Assembly: GCA_001970955.1 (NCBI GenBank)
Contig: MPUH01000596.1
Coordinates: forward strand, 1-43,766
DNA from: Stentor coeruleus
Taxonomy: Eukaryota; Ciliophora; Heterotrichea; Heterotrichida; Stentoridae
Direction of reading: 5' to 3'
DNA length: 43,766 nt
Shown here: in pieces, positions 29,958 through 39,462 of the stretch
Numbering within the stretch: position 1 is the stretch's first letter
Layout: each line of letters opens with the position of its first letter
Position numbers and translations under genes: made by a program
Notes under the pieces: model-generated
What the model was told of the DNA's origin: nothing
Database searches by the model: none
The model's input: only the letters and a program-made list of their open reading frames with translations

Positions 29958-30869
29958 CTAAGCTTTTTCATGATACAACCTATCAAGTTTCTCATGAAAT
30001 TCCTCAGACAACCCAATCCCTCTTCTGATAATAACAAAAACCCATTCACGTGTTGTTGGCTGTTTAACATCAAGTTCAGCACTTTTCAGGACAATTTCTA
30101 AATTCTTAGTTATTTTATCAATTGTAAGTTCACATACAGTATTAGATAATATCTGTAAAATTACTGCTTTAGATCCTTCATCACTAGTTTTCGCTAATAC
30201 TGGGAATATTTTATCAATCAACCCAGTATTAACAAAAATATTTACAACATCTTTTAACATCCTAACTTCTCTTGTACAATAATTCAAAATAACTAAAGTT
30301 TTCATATCATCATCAATATAATAATTACATAAAAACTCAATATCTTCTATAGAAATAATATCAGGGACAATATTTTCTTCTTTTTCCCAAGCTTTTTCAA
30401 GTTTAGCCTGTATAAAATCTAAAAGTATTTGATAGTTATCAATTGATAATAGAGAATTAAGGTGACTGAGGTTTTTAACATGAAGTTTTGATAGAAGAAA
30501 ATAAGCCCATTCAAAAAGGTTATCGTTTGATGAGTTTATTGAGGATAAGGTGTAAAGAATTATGTTTGAGTTTTCTGAGATGTAGTTGAATTTATGGTCT
30601 GGGAGGTCTGCGAGGATGTTATTACTGAGGATCATGAGGAATTTTCCTGTTTCTTCGGTTATTGGGATTGATGGAAGGATTTTTAGAATGGATTTTTGGA
30701 TATTTGTATTGGCAACTGAGAGGTTTATTAGGTATTTTATGTATTCTAATGGCTCTTCGGTGTTTAAAGATATCCCGTATTGGGAGAAGATTTCGTTTTG
30801 TTTGGATTCCCCTTGGGTACACTCAAGTCTGAGTTGCTTGTAAAGATCTTTTGATAAGGGAATCGACAT
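29958..30869 (-). CDS. Ataxin-10-like ARM-repeat protein
   Basis: 303 aa, single exon, starting at an ATG after AATATAAAA. The protein is almost entirely helical with leucine-rich ARM/HEAT-like repeats (for example EYIKYLINLSVANTNIQKSI and AVILQILSNTVCELTIDKI). The C-terminal block TTREWVFVIIRRGIGLSEEF resembles the conserved C-terminal motif of ataxin-10, REW...AIRNL.E.. followed by an N-Q-like helix. Ataxin-10 proteins act in cilium base and cytokinesis functions in animals and yeast. It converges with the p25-alpha-like gene, leaving about 118 bp. Confidence 0.6.
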   Translation of the reverse strand: MSIPLSKDLYKQLRLECTQGESKQNEIFSQYGISLNTEEPLEYIKYLINLSVANTNIQKSILKILPSIPITEETGKFLMILSNNILADLPDHKFNYISENSNIILYTLSSINSSNDNLFEWAYFLLSKLHVKNLSHLNSLLSIDNYQILLDFIQAKLEKAWEKEENIVPDIISIEDIEFLCNYYIDDDMKTLVILNYCTREVRMLKDVVNIFVNTGLIDKIFPVLAKTSDEGSKAVILQILSNTVCELTIDKITKNLEIVLKSAELDVKQPTTREWVFVIIRRGIGLSEEFHEKLDRLYHEKA

Positions 30870-31301
30870 TTTTATATTAACTGTTAAGATTTACGTATTG
30901 GGCTTAGAAATATGATGAAGGAATTTTGGGTATTGAAATATGCGATTATGAATCAGATTTTCATAAATTTTCGTTAGAAAACTTGAATGGAGAGTTTTTA
31001 AAGGTTTGTATTTTGGGTTAATAAAATATTAGACTAAGCGAAATAGTATAAAAGTAATTGTGAGGCTATTTTTTAATTTTTAATACAATATTTTATCCAA
31101 AAAGTTTCTAAAAATAGAAACTCCCATACAGTTTGATTTCATAAAAATCAATCTTGCCAAAAAATAAAAATTTCCCTAATCAATTTGAATTCCCACACAT
31201 TTATTCCTAACTTCAAAAGTCTAAAACCCAAAATCCCAATACAAAATGAATATCATCATAAAGGAAATTTAATATAAATAACATTATAAATACTTATAAA
31301 A
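30870..31301. other. Divergent intergenic region, no gene seen
   Basis: G-rich on the plus strand next to the minus-strand gene, then C-rich and G-poor before the plus-strand gene, as the window-wide rule predicts. Several TATAAA-like strings lie within 50 nt of the right-hand ATG. Confidence 0.55.
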
Positions 31302-31817
31302 ATGCAAAAAACATTCGAGGAATGGGATGGAGCTCGTTCAAGAAAGTTCCATGGGGGAATTCTAATGGTCAAAGGGTCTTATACAAGAGAAAACGAATTG
31401 TTTACTGCAACTTCACTAAAAGCGATCAAAGGACTTGAACAGGTTAAAAGCAAAAAACATTTTCCTCACAAGACCAGTGGAATTCTTCCAGACTGGAAAC
31501 CTTGCGTAAGGGTATATAAAACATCATCACAAGCATTAAAACCAATGAAAATCACTGAATTACCTTGTACAACTCATATGAAGCCATTAAGACATGTTGA
31601 AAAATTTGCCCCAAAAACTAAGGATGTTAAAGCTCATACTCTTTGGGCTAAAACTTTTAAAGATTTTAAGTTTCAAGAAGAACAAGCATATGTGAGAAAT
31701 TTGGAAAGATGGGAGGAAAAAACTTTGACTAATAAAAACCATGATGAATTTGGAGCTTTAAGTCTTAAAGAACGCCTTGATGCTTTAAGAGAAAGTTGGC
31801 ATAAGAGTAAATTATAA
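31302..31817 (+). CDS. Unrecognised basic 171-aa protein
   Basis: Single exon after TTATAAAA. The protein is Lys-rich with scattered Trp (EEWDGARSRKFHGG, DWKPCVRVYK, HTLWAKTFKDFKF, NLERWEEK) and a helical end (LSLKERLDALRESWHKSK). No signal peptide, membrane segment or known domain. The even scatter of Trp/His/Lys resembles microtubule-associated proteins of cilia, but that is a guess. Confidence 0.72.
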   Translation: MQKTFEEWDGARSRKFHGGILMVKGSYTRENELFTATSLKAIKGLEQVKSKKHFPHKTSGILPDWKPCVRVYKTSSQALKPMKITELPCTTHMKPLRHVEKFAPKTKDVKAHTLWAKTFKDFKFQEEQAYVRNLERWEEKTLTNKNHDEFGALSLKERLDALRESWHKSKL

Positions 31818-32285
31818 GGGTTTTTTTTAGTTTTTGATCGTTTTTTATGTGATTAGAGTAGGATGATTGGATTTTGTATAATTGGAAATAGTTTTTTGGG
31901 GTTGTGATTGGCATAATTGTCTTAAAGTAGGATATTAAGATTTTTGTAAAAGGGATTTTTTTAGAAAAATTGAGGTATTTGGGGTTTTATTTTATGAAGA
32001 ATAAAGTTGTAAGGATTTGATTTTCGAAAAGTAAAGAAAAGTGGTTAAATGAAAGGAATGCTGTTAAGTTTGGAATTGATATATTGGTTAGTTTACTATT
32101 GGATAAACAGTAATGAGTTTATTTTTATTATAGATTGAATCATTTGTATATGACAAAACTCATAAGCCATAAAGCCGATTTTCTTTAATAATACTAAACA
32201 GGTTGTCAAATTACTACCTCCAGCCAATACCTTATATAAAAAATGCTAACTTTCTAAAAACCTGCACATTAATATAATAAAAATA
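31818..32285. other. Intergenic, no gene seen
   Basis: G/T-rich trailer to about 32110, then more C-rich leader. TATATAAA at about 32233 lies some 50 nt before the next ATG. Confidence 0.5.
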
Positions 32286-32948
32286 ATGAGCAAAGAAGAT
32301 ATCCAAAAACTCAACGAAGAACTAAAATCCCTAGAAATTCGTGTCCAAGAAAACGAAATCATAATAGAATCTCAAGAAATCCAAGTAAAACCCACATAGA
32401 AATCTTCTCTTCTCAAAAACCTCCAACCAAAATACCTCGATTTAAAATCTCAAGAAAAAACTCTAGAAAAAAAACTCCAACACCTAAACGATGAGCTTTC
32501 CAAAAGAAAAGATCTAGAAAACGCATTCGTAAGAAGCTTGTAAAAACCATTCAGAGAACTTGGATCAAAAGCAAAAGCATCAGTAAAAATCGACAACCAA
32601 AACGCGATCATGAATGTTTTATCTAATCTTAAAAGCTGGGACTCAATTCCAGACATCGTCAAAAAGCATCTAGACGAACAAGAGCACATTTTTGAAACCA
32701 AAAAAGTATTTTCTAAAAAGGCCGAACTATCACTCCTTCAAGAAAGGCTTCAATCCCGAAGAAAAAGTGCAATAAAAACCCTAACAATAAAACTAAAATC
32801 CGACAAAAGTTTATGGGAATCCGAATGGGAACATAAAATCGACACAGAGTCTACAATATTAAAATCAACATACGAAAAACAACTTAGCGACCTTCAGTTC
32901 CAAAAGCGTTTACTCGAGATTTCCTTATATAAATTCACCCAAAAGTAG
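32286..32948 (+). CDS. Coiled-coil protein with one canonical and one anomalous 15-nt intron
   Basis: The model join(32286..32384, 32400..32528, 32544..32948) gives 210 residues. Intron 1 (32385-32399) is a normal GTA...TAG. The second gap (32529-32543) is also 15 nt and begins GTAAGAAG, but ends TAA rather than TAG. Kept as exon it would put an in-frame TAA in the gene, while the frame downstream is unchanged. The protein is a long charged helix (KLNEELKSLEIRVQENEIII, then KYLDLKSQEKTLEKKLQHL and YEKQLSDLQFQKRLLEISL) without a globular domain. Family unknown. Confidence 0.7.
32385..32399 (+). other. 15-nt intron
   Basis: GTAAAACCCACATAG after a Gln codon. Its TAG would be in frame if retained; removal continues the coiled-coil frame. 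Confidence 0.88.
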
Positions 32949-32985
32949 TTTACATGTAATTACATATTAAAAATACATAAAAACT

Positions 32986-33474
32986 ATGGAAGCTTATTCT
33001 GATTCATTCCTAACATCCCTTCACAGAATTGACAATAACTTATATTTAGGAGGTATATTAGGAGCTAGTAACAGCAATTTGATTTCTAGACTAAGAATAA
33101 CGAGTATTGTTCAAATCTTATCTAGAGATGCTATAGTAAAAAAACATAAGAATATTAGGTATTTAGAAATCAAAATTGATGATTTACCTAGTGTGAATAT
33201 TAATAGGGTTATACCTGATGCTATAAAGTTTATTCATAGAGAAATGAATAATGGTGGAGTTGTGTTGATTCATTGTGCGGCTGGAGTATCTAGAAGTGGT
33301 TCTGTTGCTATAGCTTATTTTATGGCTAAGTATAGTTTGAATTATCAGACTGCTTTGGCTAGGGTTAGGAAAGGAAGAGGGTGTGTATGTCCAAATGCTG
33401 GGTTTGAAAGACAGTTGAAAGCAATGGATGTGACAGCTTTAAAAAATTATATGAATGGGTCAGTGCTTTCTTAA
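32986..33474 (+). CDS. Atypical dual-specificity protein phosphatase
   Basis: This 162-aa protein is a bare DSP catalytic domain. It begins with the typical RIDNNLYLGG entry (residues 15-23) and has a likely general-acid Asp in KIDDLPSV (residues 65-66). The signature loop HCAAGVSRSG has the nucleophile Cys97 and Arg103. The AYFMAKYSLNYQTALARVRK helix follows, then CPNAGFERQL, which is standard for the family. It should remove phosphate from Tyr and Ser/Thr of protein substrates. No targeting domain is present. It starts 37 nt after the previous gene. Confidence 0.93.
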   Translation: MEAYSDSFLTSLHRIDNNLYLGGILGASNSNLISRLRITSIVQILSRDAIVKKHKNIRYLEIKIDDLPSVNINRVIPDAIKFIHREMNNGGVVLIHCAAGVSRSGSVAIAYFMAKYSLNYQTALARVRKGRGCVCPNAGFERQLKAMDVTALKNYMNGSVLS

Positions 33475-34302
33475 GGTTTGTATGTAGGATTATATAATTA
33501 TTAGGAATTTAGAAAATTGTCATGGGTTTATAGGATTTGCATTAAATTTATTTTTTGGATTGACATGGTTTTGTAGTTTTAGGTTTTGATGAAGAGTTTT
33601 TGTGTGCTTGTGATAGTGAGGATTTTGATGGGGGTTAAGTTTTATGTGCTTTTATCTTGTACATTTTTATGTTAGTTTCTATTTGAATGAAATTGTTTGA
33701 AGCAGTTTAACTGAAGTACTGCTTATGAAAAATCAAATCCTTATAAGAGTTAAATCTATTTTGCATGAAAATTAATTTTTATTACCACAAAATTTACCTC
33801 AATTTACCATACTTGGATGAATATTAAATAAACATAGTTTTTCCTCTTCTTTTATGTATAAACATGTATCTAATTTCTTTAATAAGATTTAATTAATATG
33901 ATATTATAAAATAATCATAATTATTAGCAAATTAAGTATTTTTAGTCGAAAATATCATGAATCATTACTAAAACTTATCTTAAAATATTTCAGATACCAC
34001 TTTAATAATATAATTAACAAGAACACTATAAAATAGCATATTATTACAACATATCAAAACAAAATTTTCACATAACCTCTCTACATCTTCATAAATTTCC
34101 ATCATTTTTTATTAAACATCACACAAAATACACATACCTTAATCACCCACATCATTAAAATATTCTCCCCAAGTAATCTTATATCCTCACCTTTTATCAA
34201 CATCATCAAAAAAATTATAAAAATCCACCCTCCAAGCCTATTTCCCAACCTCACTTCCCTTTAATCAGTTTTATCAAGATAAATTAGGAGAAAAATAGAT
34301 AA
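33475..34302. other. Long intergenic region, no gene seen
   Basis: G-rich to about 33660, AT-rich in the middle, then strongly C-rich and G-poor from about 34060 to 34265. No coding frame or RNA recognised. Confidence 0.55.
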
Positions 34303-35109
34303 ATGAGTAAAGAATGCGAACTATGTTTTACATTGCAAAAGAAAAAACTAAATTCATGCCCACACTGTAGTAAAATGGTCTGTAATATTTGCATGCCGGA
34401 AAAATCCCCAAACACAAAATGTTATACATGTATAAGAGAAGAAATACGAGAAACAATCCTCTCAGATCATCTTACAAAAAAATCCAAACTTGAAAAAGAA
34501 CTTGAAGACCTCATGGATTCAGCCCAACATACACAACTTGAAATAGAACTTCTTGAAGACAAATACCTACACTTAGAAAACTTCATACGATCCAATGAAA
34601 TAACCCATGAAGAAAAACTCAACAACTTACAATTAAGCATCAATAAAACAAGACGTGAATGGATTTCTATGTCAACAATAGAAAACCTTGAAAATCTAGT
34701 TGAGAACTCTAAAAAAACAGAAAGGAAAAAACGTTCTGATCTTCAACAGCTTTTAGACAATGTAGAGAGTGAGAAACTTAAAATAGACTCGGATAGAGAA
34801 TTAGAGAGAATGACCCAAAATCGTATAAATGAACTGAAAAGTTTGAATACAAATAATGTCCCTTATGAAGAACTTAGGTGTTTTATATGTGAAAAATGTT
34901 CAAAAGCATTAAAGACGAGGTTTAGAGATTTACTTATTAATGGCCATGCTGGGAATAAAAGTGTAATAGAAAGTGTGGTTAGTATAGAAAGCACCCAATT
35001 GCCTAGGGTATCAACTTTAAGAGCAGGGGTTAATGTTTCGAAAATAAGCAGTGGGTCTAAAAATCAGAAAACCCATCAATCAGAAGACTGTGTTTGTGGT
35101 ATTTTTTAG
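34303..35109 (+). CDS. Zinc-finger/coiled-coil protein (FYVE/RING-like N terminus)
   Basis: 268 aa. The first 50 residues hold regularly spaced Cys pairs (CELCF, CPHC, CNICM, CYTC), like a FYVE-related or treble-clef zinc finger. The basic membrane-binding signature of true FYVE domains is not clear. A long coiled coil follows (about residues 55-190). The region FICEKCSKAL near residue 200 could form another metal site, and the tail ends CVCGIF, a possible lipidation or metal-binding end. Such proteins are often Rab effectors or trafficking adaptors, but the role here is unknown. Confidence 0.75.
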   Translation: MSKECELCFTLQKKKLNSCPHCSKMVCNICMPEKSPNTKCYTCIREEIRETILSDHLTKKSKLEKELEDLMDSAQHTQLEIELLEDKYLHLENFIRSNEITHEEKLNNLQLSINKTRREWISMSTIENLENLVENSKKTERKKRSDLQQLLDNVESEKLKIDSDRELERMTQNRINELKSLNTNNVPYEELRCFICEKCSKALKTRFRDLLINGHAGNKSVIESVVSIESTQLPRVSTLRAGVNVSKISSGSKNQKTHQSEDCVCGIF

Positions 35110-35128
35110 TAAGTTTTATATTATAAAT

Positions 35129-36094
35129 ATGATAAAGAGAGAAATTACTATACAAAAGGCTTTACAACAAATTGAAGGGATGGAAAAAGCACTGGTAAAT
35201 AGGCTGCAGAAAGTAAGTCCAAGAGCTTTGATTATGTATAAAAGGTTTATAAATAGATGCAACTCGTTGTTTATAATTTTTTCACAGTTTGATTTACTTA
35301 CAGAATCCCTTAATTTGATGTATAAAGCTTTGAGTATAGATTTAAGAACGTATTTCGACCCTGAAATATTGGATAAAGCTTGGAAAGGTAGGATACTTTT
35401 GTATATAAATATTGGATATTTGATGATGATTATTGGGGATTTGACGAGTAGTATGAAGTTTTTATATGATGCAGAGAGTTTGATTATGGAAAGTAAACAA
35501 TTTGATTCAGATTTAATTAGAGATTTACATTTGACTCATTCTGTTGTAAGCTCATTGGCTGCTTTTAGAGCTAAAAGATTTAAAACTGCTGAAAAACATA
35601 TAGAAAATGCTTCAGATGAGTTTAATGTTATAATTAGAGGTGAAAGGTATAGTAAAATCACTAAGAGTGGATGCTATAATCTTTACTGCATGCTTACGCT
35701 TATGCTTGAAGTACTAAAATCTTATGATACTGGGTTAGTATCTACAACTAATAGCAAGCTTGTGGCGAAAAGAATGAAAAAACATTCAATTTCAGCATAT
35801 ACATTGCTTGAGGATTTTAATGAAAATTCTACTGTTGATAATGGAATGAAGCTTATAAAATCTTTGGAATTTAGAAATATTCTTTCAGCGACTGTACTTT
35901 TTCCTTTTATTGTAAAATCTACTCCGGTGGTTCAAATAAGTGATCTTAAACAAGCTAAAGATCATGCCCATAGTAGTAAATATAATAAAATGTTTCTTGC
36001 TCAGTCATTAGGTAAATCCCATAAGAGCGCAGAACTAAAAGATTTTTATTCTTTGCTTATGACTGAATCAATTCAAAGTGTTTATAATATCTAA
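35129..36094 (+). CDS. Helical repeat protein (TPR-like), unrecognised
   Basis: The frame is open from 35051, inside the preceding gene, but the Met at 35129 follows TATTATAAAT, the local start context, and lies after that gene's stop. That gives 321 aa and a spacer of only 19 nt. The protein is helical, with A/L/Y/K patterns such as NLMYKALSIDL, SMKFLYDAESLIM and FKTAEKHIENASDEFNV, which resemble TPR-like helix pairs. No family recognised. Tight spacing suggests close coupling with the upstream zinc-finger gene, but not a fused frame. Confidence 0.75.
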   Translation: MIKREITIQKALQQIEGMEKALVNRLQKVSPRALIMYKRFINRCNSLFIIFSQFDLLTESLNLMYKALSIDLRTYFDPEILDKAWKGRILLYINIGYLMMIIGDLTSSMKFLYDAESLIMESKQFDSDLIRDLHLTHSVVSSLAAFRAKRFKTAEKHIENASDEFNVIIRGERYSKITKSGCYNLYCMLTLMLEVLKSYDTGLVSTTNSKLVAKRMKKHSISAYTLLEDFNENSTVDNGMKLIKSLEFRNILSATVLFPFIVKSTPVVQISDLKQAKDHAHSSKYNKMFLAQSLGKSHKSAELKDFYSLLMTESIQSVYNI

Positions 36095-36139
36095 ATTACC
36101 CCTTTAATTATTATTTGACTATTACTTTTTATAATCTTA

Positions 36140-36245
36140 AACTTTATTACATATTTTAACCCATTCCTTTATTAATATTCATATTATTCTTAATTTTCTC
36201 TAAAACCCATTCCTTTATTAATATTCATATAATCCTTAATTTTCT
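36140..36245. repeat. Imperfect tandem repeat in a convergent spacer
   Basis: Two copies of about 50 nt beginning ACCCATTCCTTTATTAATAT follow each other with a few differences. No N lies between them. Possibly real. Confidence 0.7.
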
Positions 36246-36298
36246 CCAAAACTCACTAACCAATACAAAAAGTTTTTTTTTTTATATAAATTAATAAC

Positions 36299-37012
36299 TT
36301 AGCTAGGCTTAGCAATAAGCGAAGCTATTTTAAAATTTTCTCTTATGTTAAAACTCCTGTTCCTGCTATGACTACTATAAACAACCCCTCTATTTGATAC
36401 TATTTGATATTTATCATTTTCTACTTTTGCTTTATTAAAGTAATCTTGAGTCTTATTTTTCCTTTCTTTAATCCCATTTCCTTCAATTTTCAAACTACTA
36501 TCTTTAGTTTTTAGTTTTATATAAGGTAAAGGAGTTTTAACTCGACTTATAGTTTTTTCTACTATAGGCGCTGTAAGTCCAAAAATATTCCCAGTCTCAA
36601 GATTTGGGTCATTTTTTCTCTTTTTAGATATTTGCATTGATGATTCTTTAAAACTTGGGGATTTCGACCTTGTCATTTTTCTAATTCGGATCATTTCAAG
36701 GCGTTTTTGTTCCCTGATTTTGTTTTGAGAATCTTTTATAATCCTCATTCGCATATTGTAGTTACGTTTCAAATTTTCATCAGCTAGTTTTATTTGTTCT
36801 CTTTGAAATCTAACTTTTCTTTTTAAGTTTTTAAAGTCTAGTATTCTTTTTTCAGCTTCTTCAGAGATTGCTCTAACTGATTTGTTTCTTTTATTAGCTT
36901 CTTCAATGAGGTTTTTTTTGGTGGTGACTGGAGCTGTTTCGGCTCTGACAGATTTTTTAAGAAAATAATCAAAACCATGTGAGACTATATTACAAACAAA
37001 AGGTCTCCACAT
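36299..37012 (-). CDS. Unrecognised basic helical protein
   Basis: 237 aa, single exon, starting at an ATG after TTATA. The Lys/Arg-rich protein has a central charged helix (EEAEKRILDFKNLKRKVRFQ, then NKIREQKRLEMIRIRKM) and a disordered basic C terminus. The N-terminal MWRPFVCNIVSHGFDYFLKK is more hydrophobic. No domain recognised; microtubule binding is plausible from composition only. It shares a 26-bp divergent promoter with the CEP57-like gene. Confidence 0.72.
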   Translation of the reverse strand: MWRPFVCNIVSHGFDYFLKKSVRAETAPVTTKKNLIEEANKRNKSVRAISEEAEKRILDFKNLKRKVRFQREQIKLADENLKRNYNMRMRIIKDSQNKIREQKRLEMIRIRKMTRSKSPSFKESSMQISKKRKNDPNLETGNIFGLTAPIVEKTISRVKTPLPYIKLKTKDSSLKIEGNGIKERKNKTQDYFNKAKVENDKYQIVSNRGVVYSSHSRNRSFNIRENFKIASLIAKPS

Positions 37013-37038
37013 TATAAGAAAATACTTATCTGATAAAT
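37013..37038. promoter_or_regulatory. 26-bp divergent promoter region
   Basis: This is the full distance between the two start codons of a head-to-head gene pair. It contains TTATCTGATAAAT next to the plus-strand ATG and TTATA next to the minus-strand ATG. Any core promoter must overlap these bases or the coding sequence. Confidence 0.6.
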
Positions 37039-38115
37039 ATGAGTGGTGACTTTCAATACAATGAAGACTTTAGTTTCCAAACTACTGATTTCCAAACCGA
37101 TAGCAAAGCTGCGGCAAATGCAATCCGTGCCCTTCAAGGGAAAATCCAAAGCCTTGAGACTGAAAGAGAAAACCTCCAAAACCACATAAACTACCTCTTA
37201 TCAAAAAATGACCATTCAGAAAAAGGTCGAATTTCCCCAATACTTCTTCAAGAAAACACTGAAAAACTCAGTATCATGACCGAGAGAATACATGAACTGA
37301 ACAATTCTTATGAAATCGCTCAACAAAAAATAAACTTCTTAGAACGAGAATTAAGACGTAAAGATCAACAGTATTTATTAGATAAAGACACATGGGAACT
37401 AGAAAGAAAAGCTTTAATTAAAGAACAAGAAAAAAATAAAGGACTTATGGTATCTCCAAATCAAAAAAAACTGAAAAAATCAGGTAAAAGAACAGAAGAT
37501 ACTCGAGTCCAAGAACTTATAAGACAAATAGAAAAACTTTCTTATGATTTAAAAGCTTCTGAAATGCACAGTTTAAACCTTGAAGATGTTATTCATAAAT
37601 CAAGAAAAGACTATGATAGGAATTTATCGATATTACAAGAAGAGCTTGTTAGTATAAAAAAAGCTGTCAATATAAACCCTATGGTTACTCAAGAACTCAA
37701 TATGTCTAATGAGTATCTTGAGCTACAAAAGGAACTTGATTATTATAAAAATCTTGATTTCGACCAAAAATCCCATATTCAAGAACTTACTAATGAAGTT
37801 GAAAGTTTAAAGTTAGAACTTGCCAAATACGAAAACCCTGAGCCTGTATATGTTTATGATCAAACTTCTAACTCTAAAGTTCCTGATAGCTCAATTGAAG
37901 ATATAAATGCTTTAGAAGAAAGTGTTAATAGACTTAGCTATAGATATAAAGCTCTATTAGAAAGAACTCGGAACACACGTGATAATTATCCAGAACTTCG
38001 TGAAGACCTTAAAAACACTGCATTAGAACTTGAAGTCCAATCTCATGCTTTATACAATCTTCGAATGGCTAATCATGATAATTTTCGTGACAGGTTCCAA
38101 GATCCTAACTATTAA
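37039..38115 (+). CDS. CEP57-like coiled-coil protein
   Basis: 358 aa. Near residue 25 the sequence AANAIRALQGKIQSLETER fits the N-terminal signature of CEP57/PPC89-type centriolar proteins, [AS]-x-x-AL-x-x-LQ-x-KI-x-x-LE-x-ER. Long coiled coils fill residues 30-260, broken by a basic KKLKKSGKR stretch. A C-terminal helical region (INALEESVNRLSYRYKALLE) lies in the place of the microtubule-binding part of CEP57. These proteins sit around centrioles and basal bodies. It shares a very short divergent promoter with the gene at 36299-37012. Confidence 0.55.
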   Translation: MSGDFQYNEDFSFQTTDFQTDSKAAANAIRALQGKIQSLETERENLQNHINYLLSKNDHSEKGRISPILLQENTEKLSIMTERIHELNNSYEIAQQKINFLERELRRKDQQYLLDKDTWELERKALIKEQEKNKGLMVSPNQKKLKKSGKRTEDTRVQELIRQIEKLSYDLKASEMHSLNLEDVIHKSRKDYDRNLSILQEELVSIKKAVNINPMVTQELNMSNEYLELQKELDYYKNLDFDQKSHIQELTNEVESLKLELAKYENPEPVYVYDQTSNSKVPDSSIEDINALEESVNRLSYRYKALLERTRNTRDNYPELREDLKNTALELEVQSHALYNLRMANHDNFRDRFQDPNY

Positions 38116-38186
38116 TCTAATAAACTTCTATTATAATACTACAATAAATAAACATAAAGTCTAAGTCTAAATTAAACATTTGTAAA

Positions 38187-39284
38187 ATGGAAGATTTCGG
38201 GTTTGTGACAAACAGCTATAATTCAACAGTTTCTAATCAAGTCATCCAAGCTACAAAAAATGATAACTCTCCAACAAATGAATCGATCTTCCATAGTATA
38301 GCAGATATTTCAATTGCCCATCCAGAAGATATTTCAACAATCCTACAAATAATCTGGTCAAACCTCAAAAGCCCAGCAAAAGAATGGAGATGTATAAACA
38401 AAACTTTATCTTTACTTTTGGTCTTAGTAAAATTCGGTAATGTTGAGATTGTTAATGAATGCAAGCAGAAATCAGCAGGATTTAGAGAAATGATGGAATT
38501 TTTTTATATAGAAAATCGATTAGATAAAGGAGGTGTTGTACGTGATAAAGCTAGATTATTGTATTTTATGCTAACCACTCAAGGGTTTATTGAAAGTGAA
38601 AGAGAATATGTTAGACCTCCTGTACAGAAAACTAAAGCTCCATTAAGACAGGTTGAAGATAATTATGGTAGACGTGGACAACAGATTAAAAAACTAGAGT
38701 CGACACCGAATCTATTTGAAGATCATTCAAGGCCAGTGGAGAATAAAAGAGTTAATGTGTTTGAAGGGATTCAAGTAAAAGATGCGTCGAAAAGTGGTGT
38801 TATAGCTTCAAAAGCTCAAAGTATTGACTTACTTGGTGATTTCTCAGCTCCTAACCCAGCACCTTCTGGGCCTGTAATAAAGCCACAATTTCCTCAAACA
38901 GCATCCAAACCAGTAGTTCCCCAATCAAACAAAGTTCCAGACGACCTTCTTCTTATAAGTCATGAGCCATCTCATCCTATACAGAAATCAGGACTTACCG
39001 ACCTCTTACTCGATCTTTCAGGGACAATATCAGGTCCAATTTCAACACCTGTTATAGAAAAAAAGCTTGAACCCCAAGAACAAAAGCCTAAAATCCTTTG
39101 TAACCTCGGCGAGCAAGGGCCAACCATGAACGCAATCAAAACCACGCCAAGTTTCTCAAAACCATCTCCCTCACAAGTTCCTCCTCAGCAAATGGACCTC
39201 GAAAGTAAGCTTTTAAACTTCGACATTCTATCAAAAAACCCTATAGAAGAAAAGGCAAAACCTCAATTCAGGTCTTTTTACTAA
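38187..39284 (+). CDS. ENTH-domain (epsin-like) clathrin adaptor
   Basis: 365 aa. Residues about 5-145 read as an ENTH domain: VSNQVIQATKNDNSP, then HPEDISTILQIIWSNL, KEWRCINKTLSLLLVLVKFG and a GGVVRDKARLLYFML end, the characteristic helix that follows a basic patch. ENTH domains bind PtdIns(4,5)P2 or other phosphoinositides and bend membrane. The remaining 220 residues are disordered and contain DLL-type clathrin or adaptor peptides (IDLLGDF, DDLLLIS, TDLLLDL). This fits an epsin/epsinR-like adaptor in clathrin-mediated vesicle formation. TAA stop. Confidence 0.88.
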   Translation: MEDFGFVTNSYNSTVSNQVIQATKNDNSPTNESIFHSIADISIAHPEDISTILQIIWSNLKSPAKEWRCINKTLSLLLVLVKFGNVEIVNECKQKSAGFREMMEFFYIENRLDKGGVVRDKARLLYFMLTTQGFIESEREYVRPPVQKTKAPLRQVEDNYGRRGQQIKKLESTPNLFEDHSRPVENKRVNVFEGIQVKDASKSGVIASKAQSIDLLGDFSAPNPAPSGPVIKPQFPQTASKPVVPQSNKVPDDLLLISHEPSHPIQKSGLTDLLLDLSGTISGPISTPVIEKKLEPQEQKPKILCNLGEQGPTMNAIKTTPSFSKPSPSQVPPQQMDLESKLLNFDILSKNPIEEKAKPQFRSFY

Positions 39285-39462
39285 CTTAATCACTTCCTTC
39301 ACTCATAATATTCTGCCCTATAAAACACATGATTTTCCTGTATAAGAGGTAATTTTTATACAAAAAAAACCTGAGTTTAAGAAAAGCTTTTATTTATTCC
39401 AACTATTTAAGACTAAACTCAGAAAGCTATTGAATAGCAGACTGAGGTTTATCTGAAAGGTC

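Noticed and set aside
33040..33065. GTA...TAG 16-nt string in the phosphatase gene as an intron
   Set aside because: It encodes the conserved LYLGGILGASN segment of dual-specificity phosphatases.
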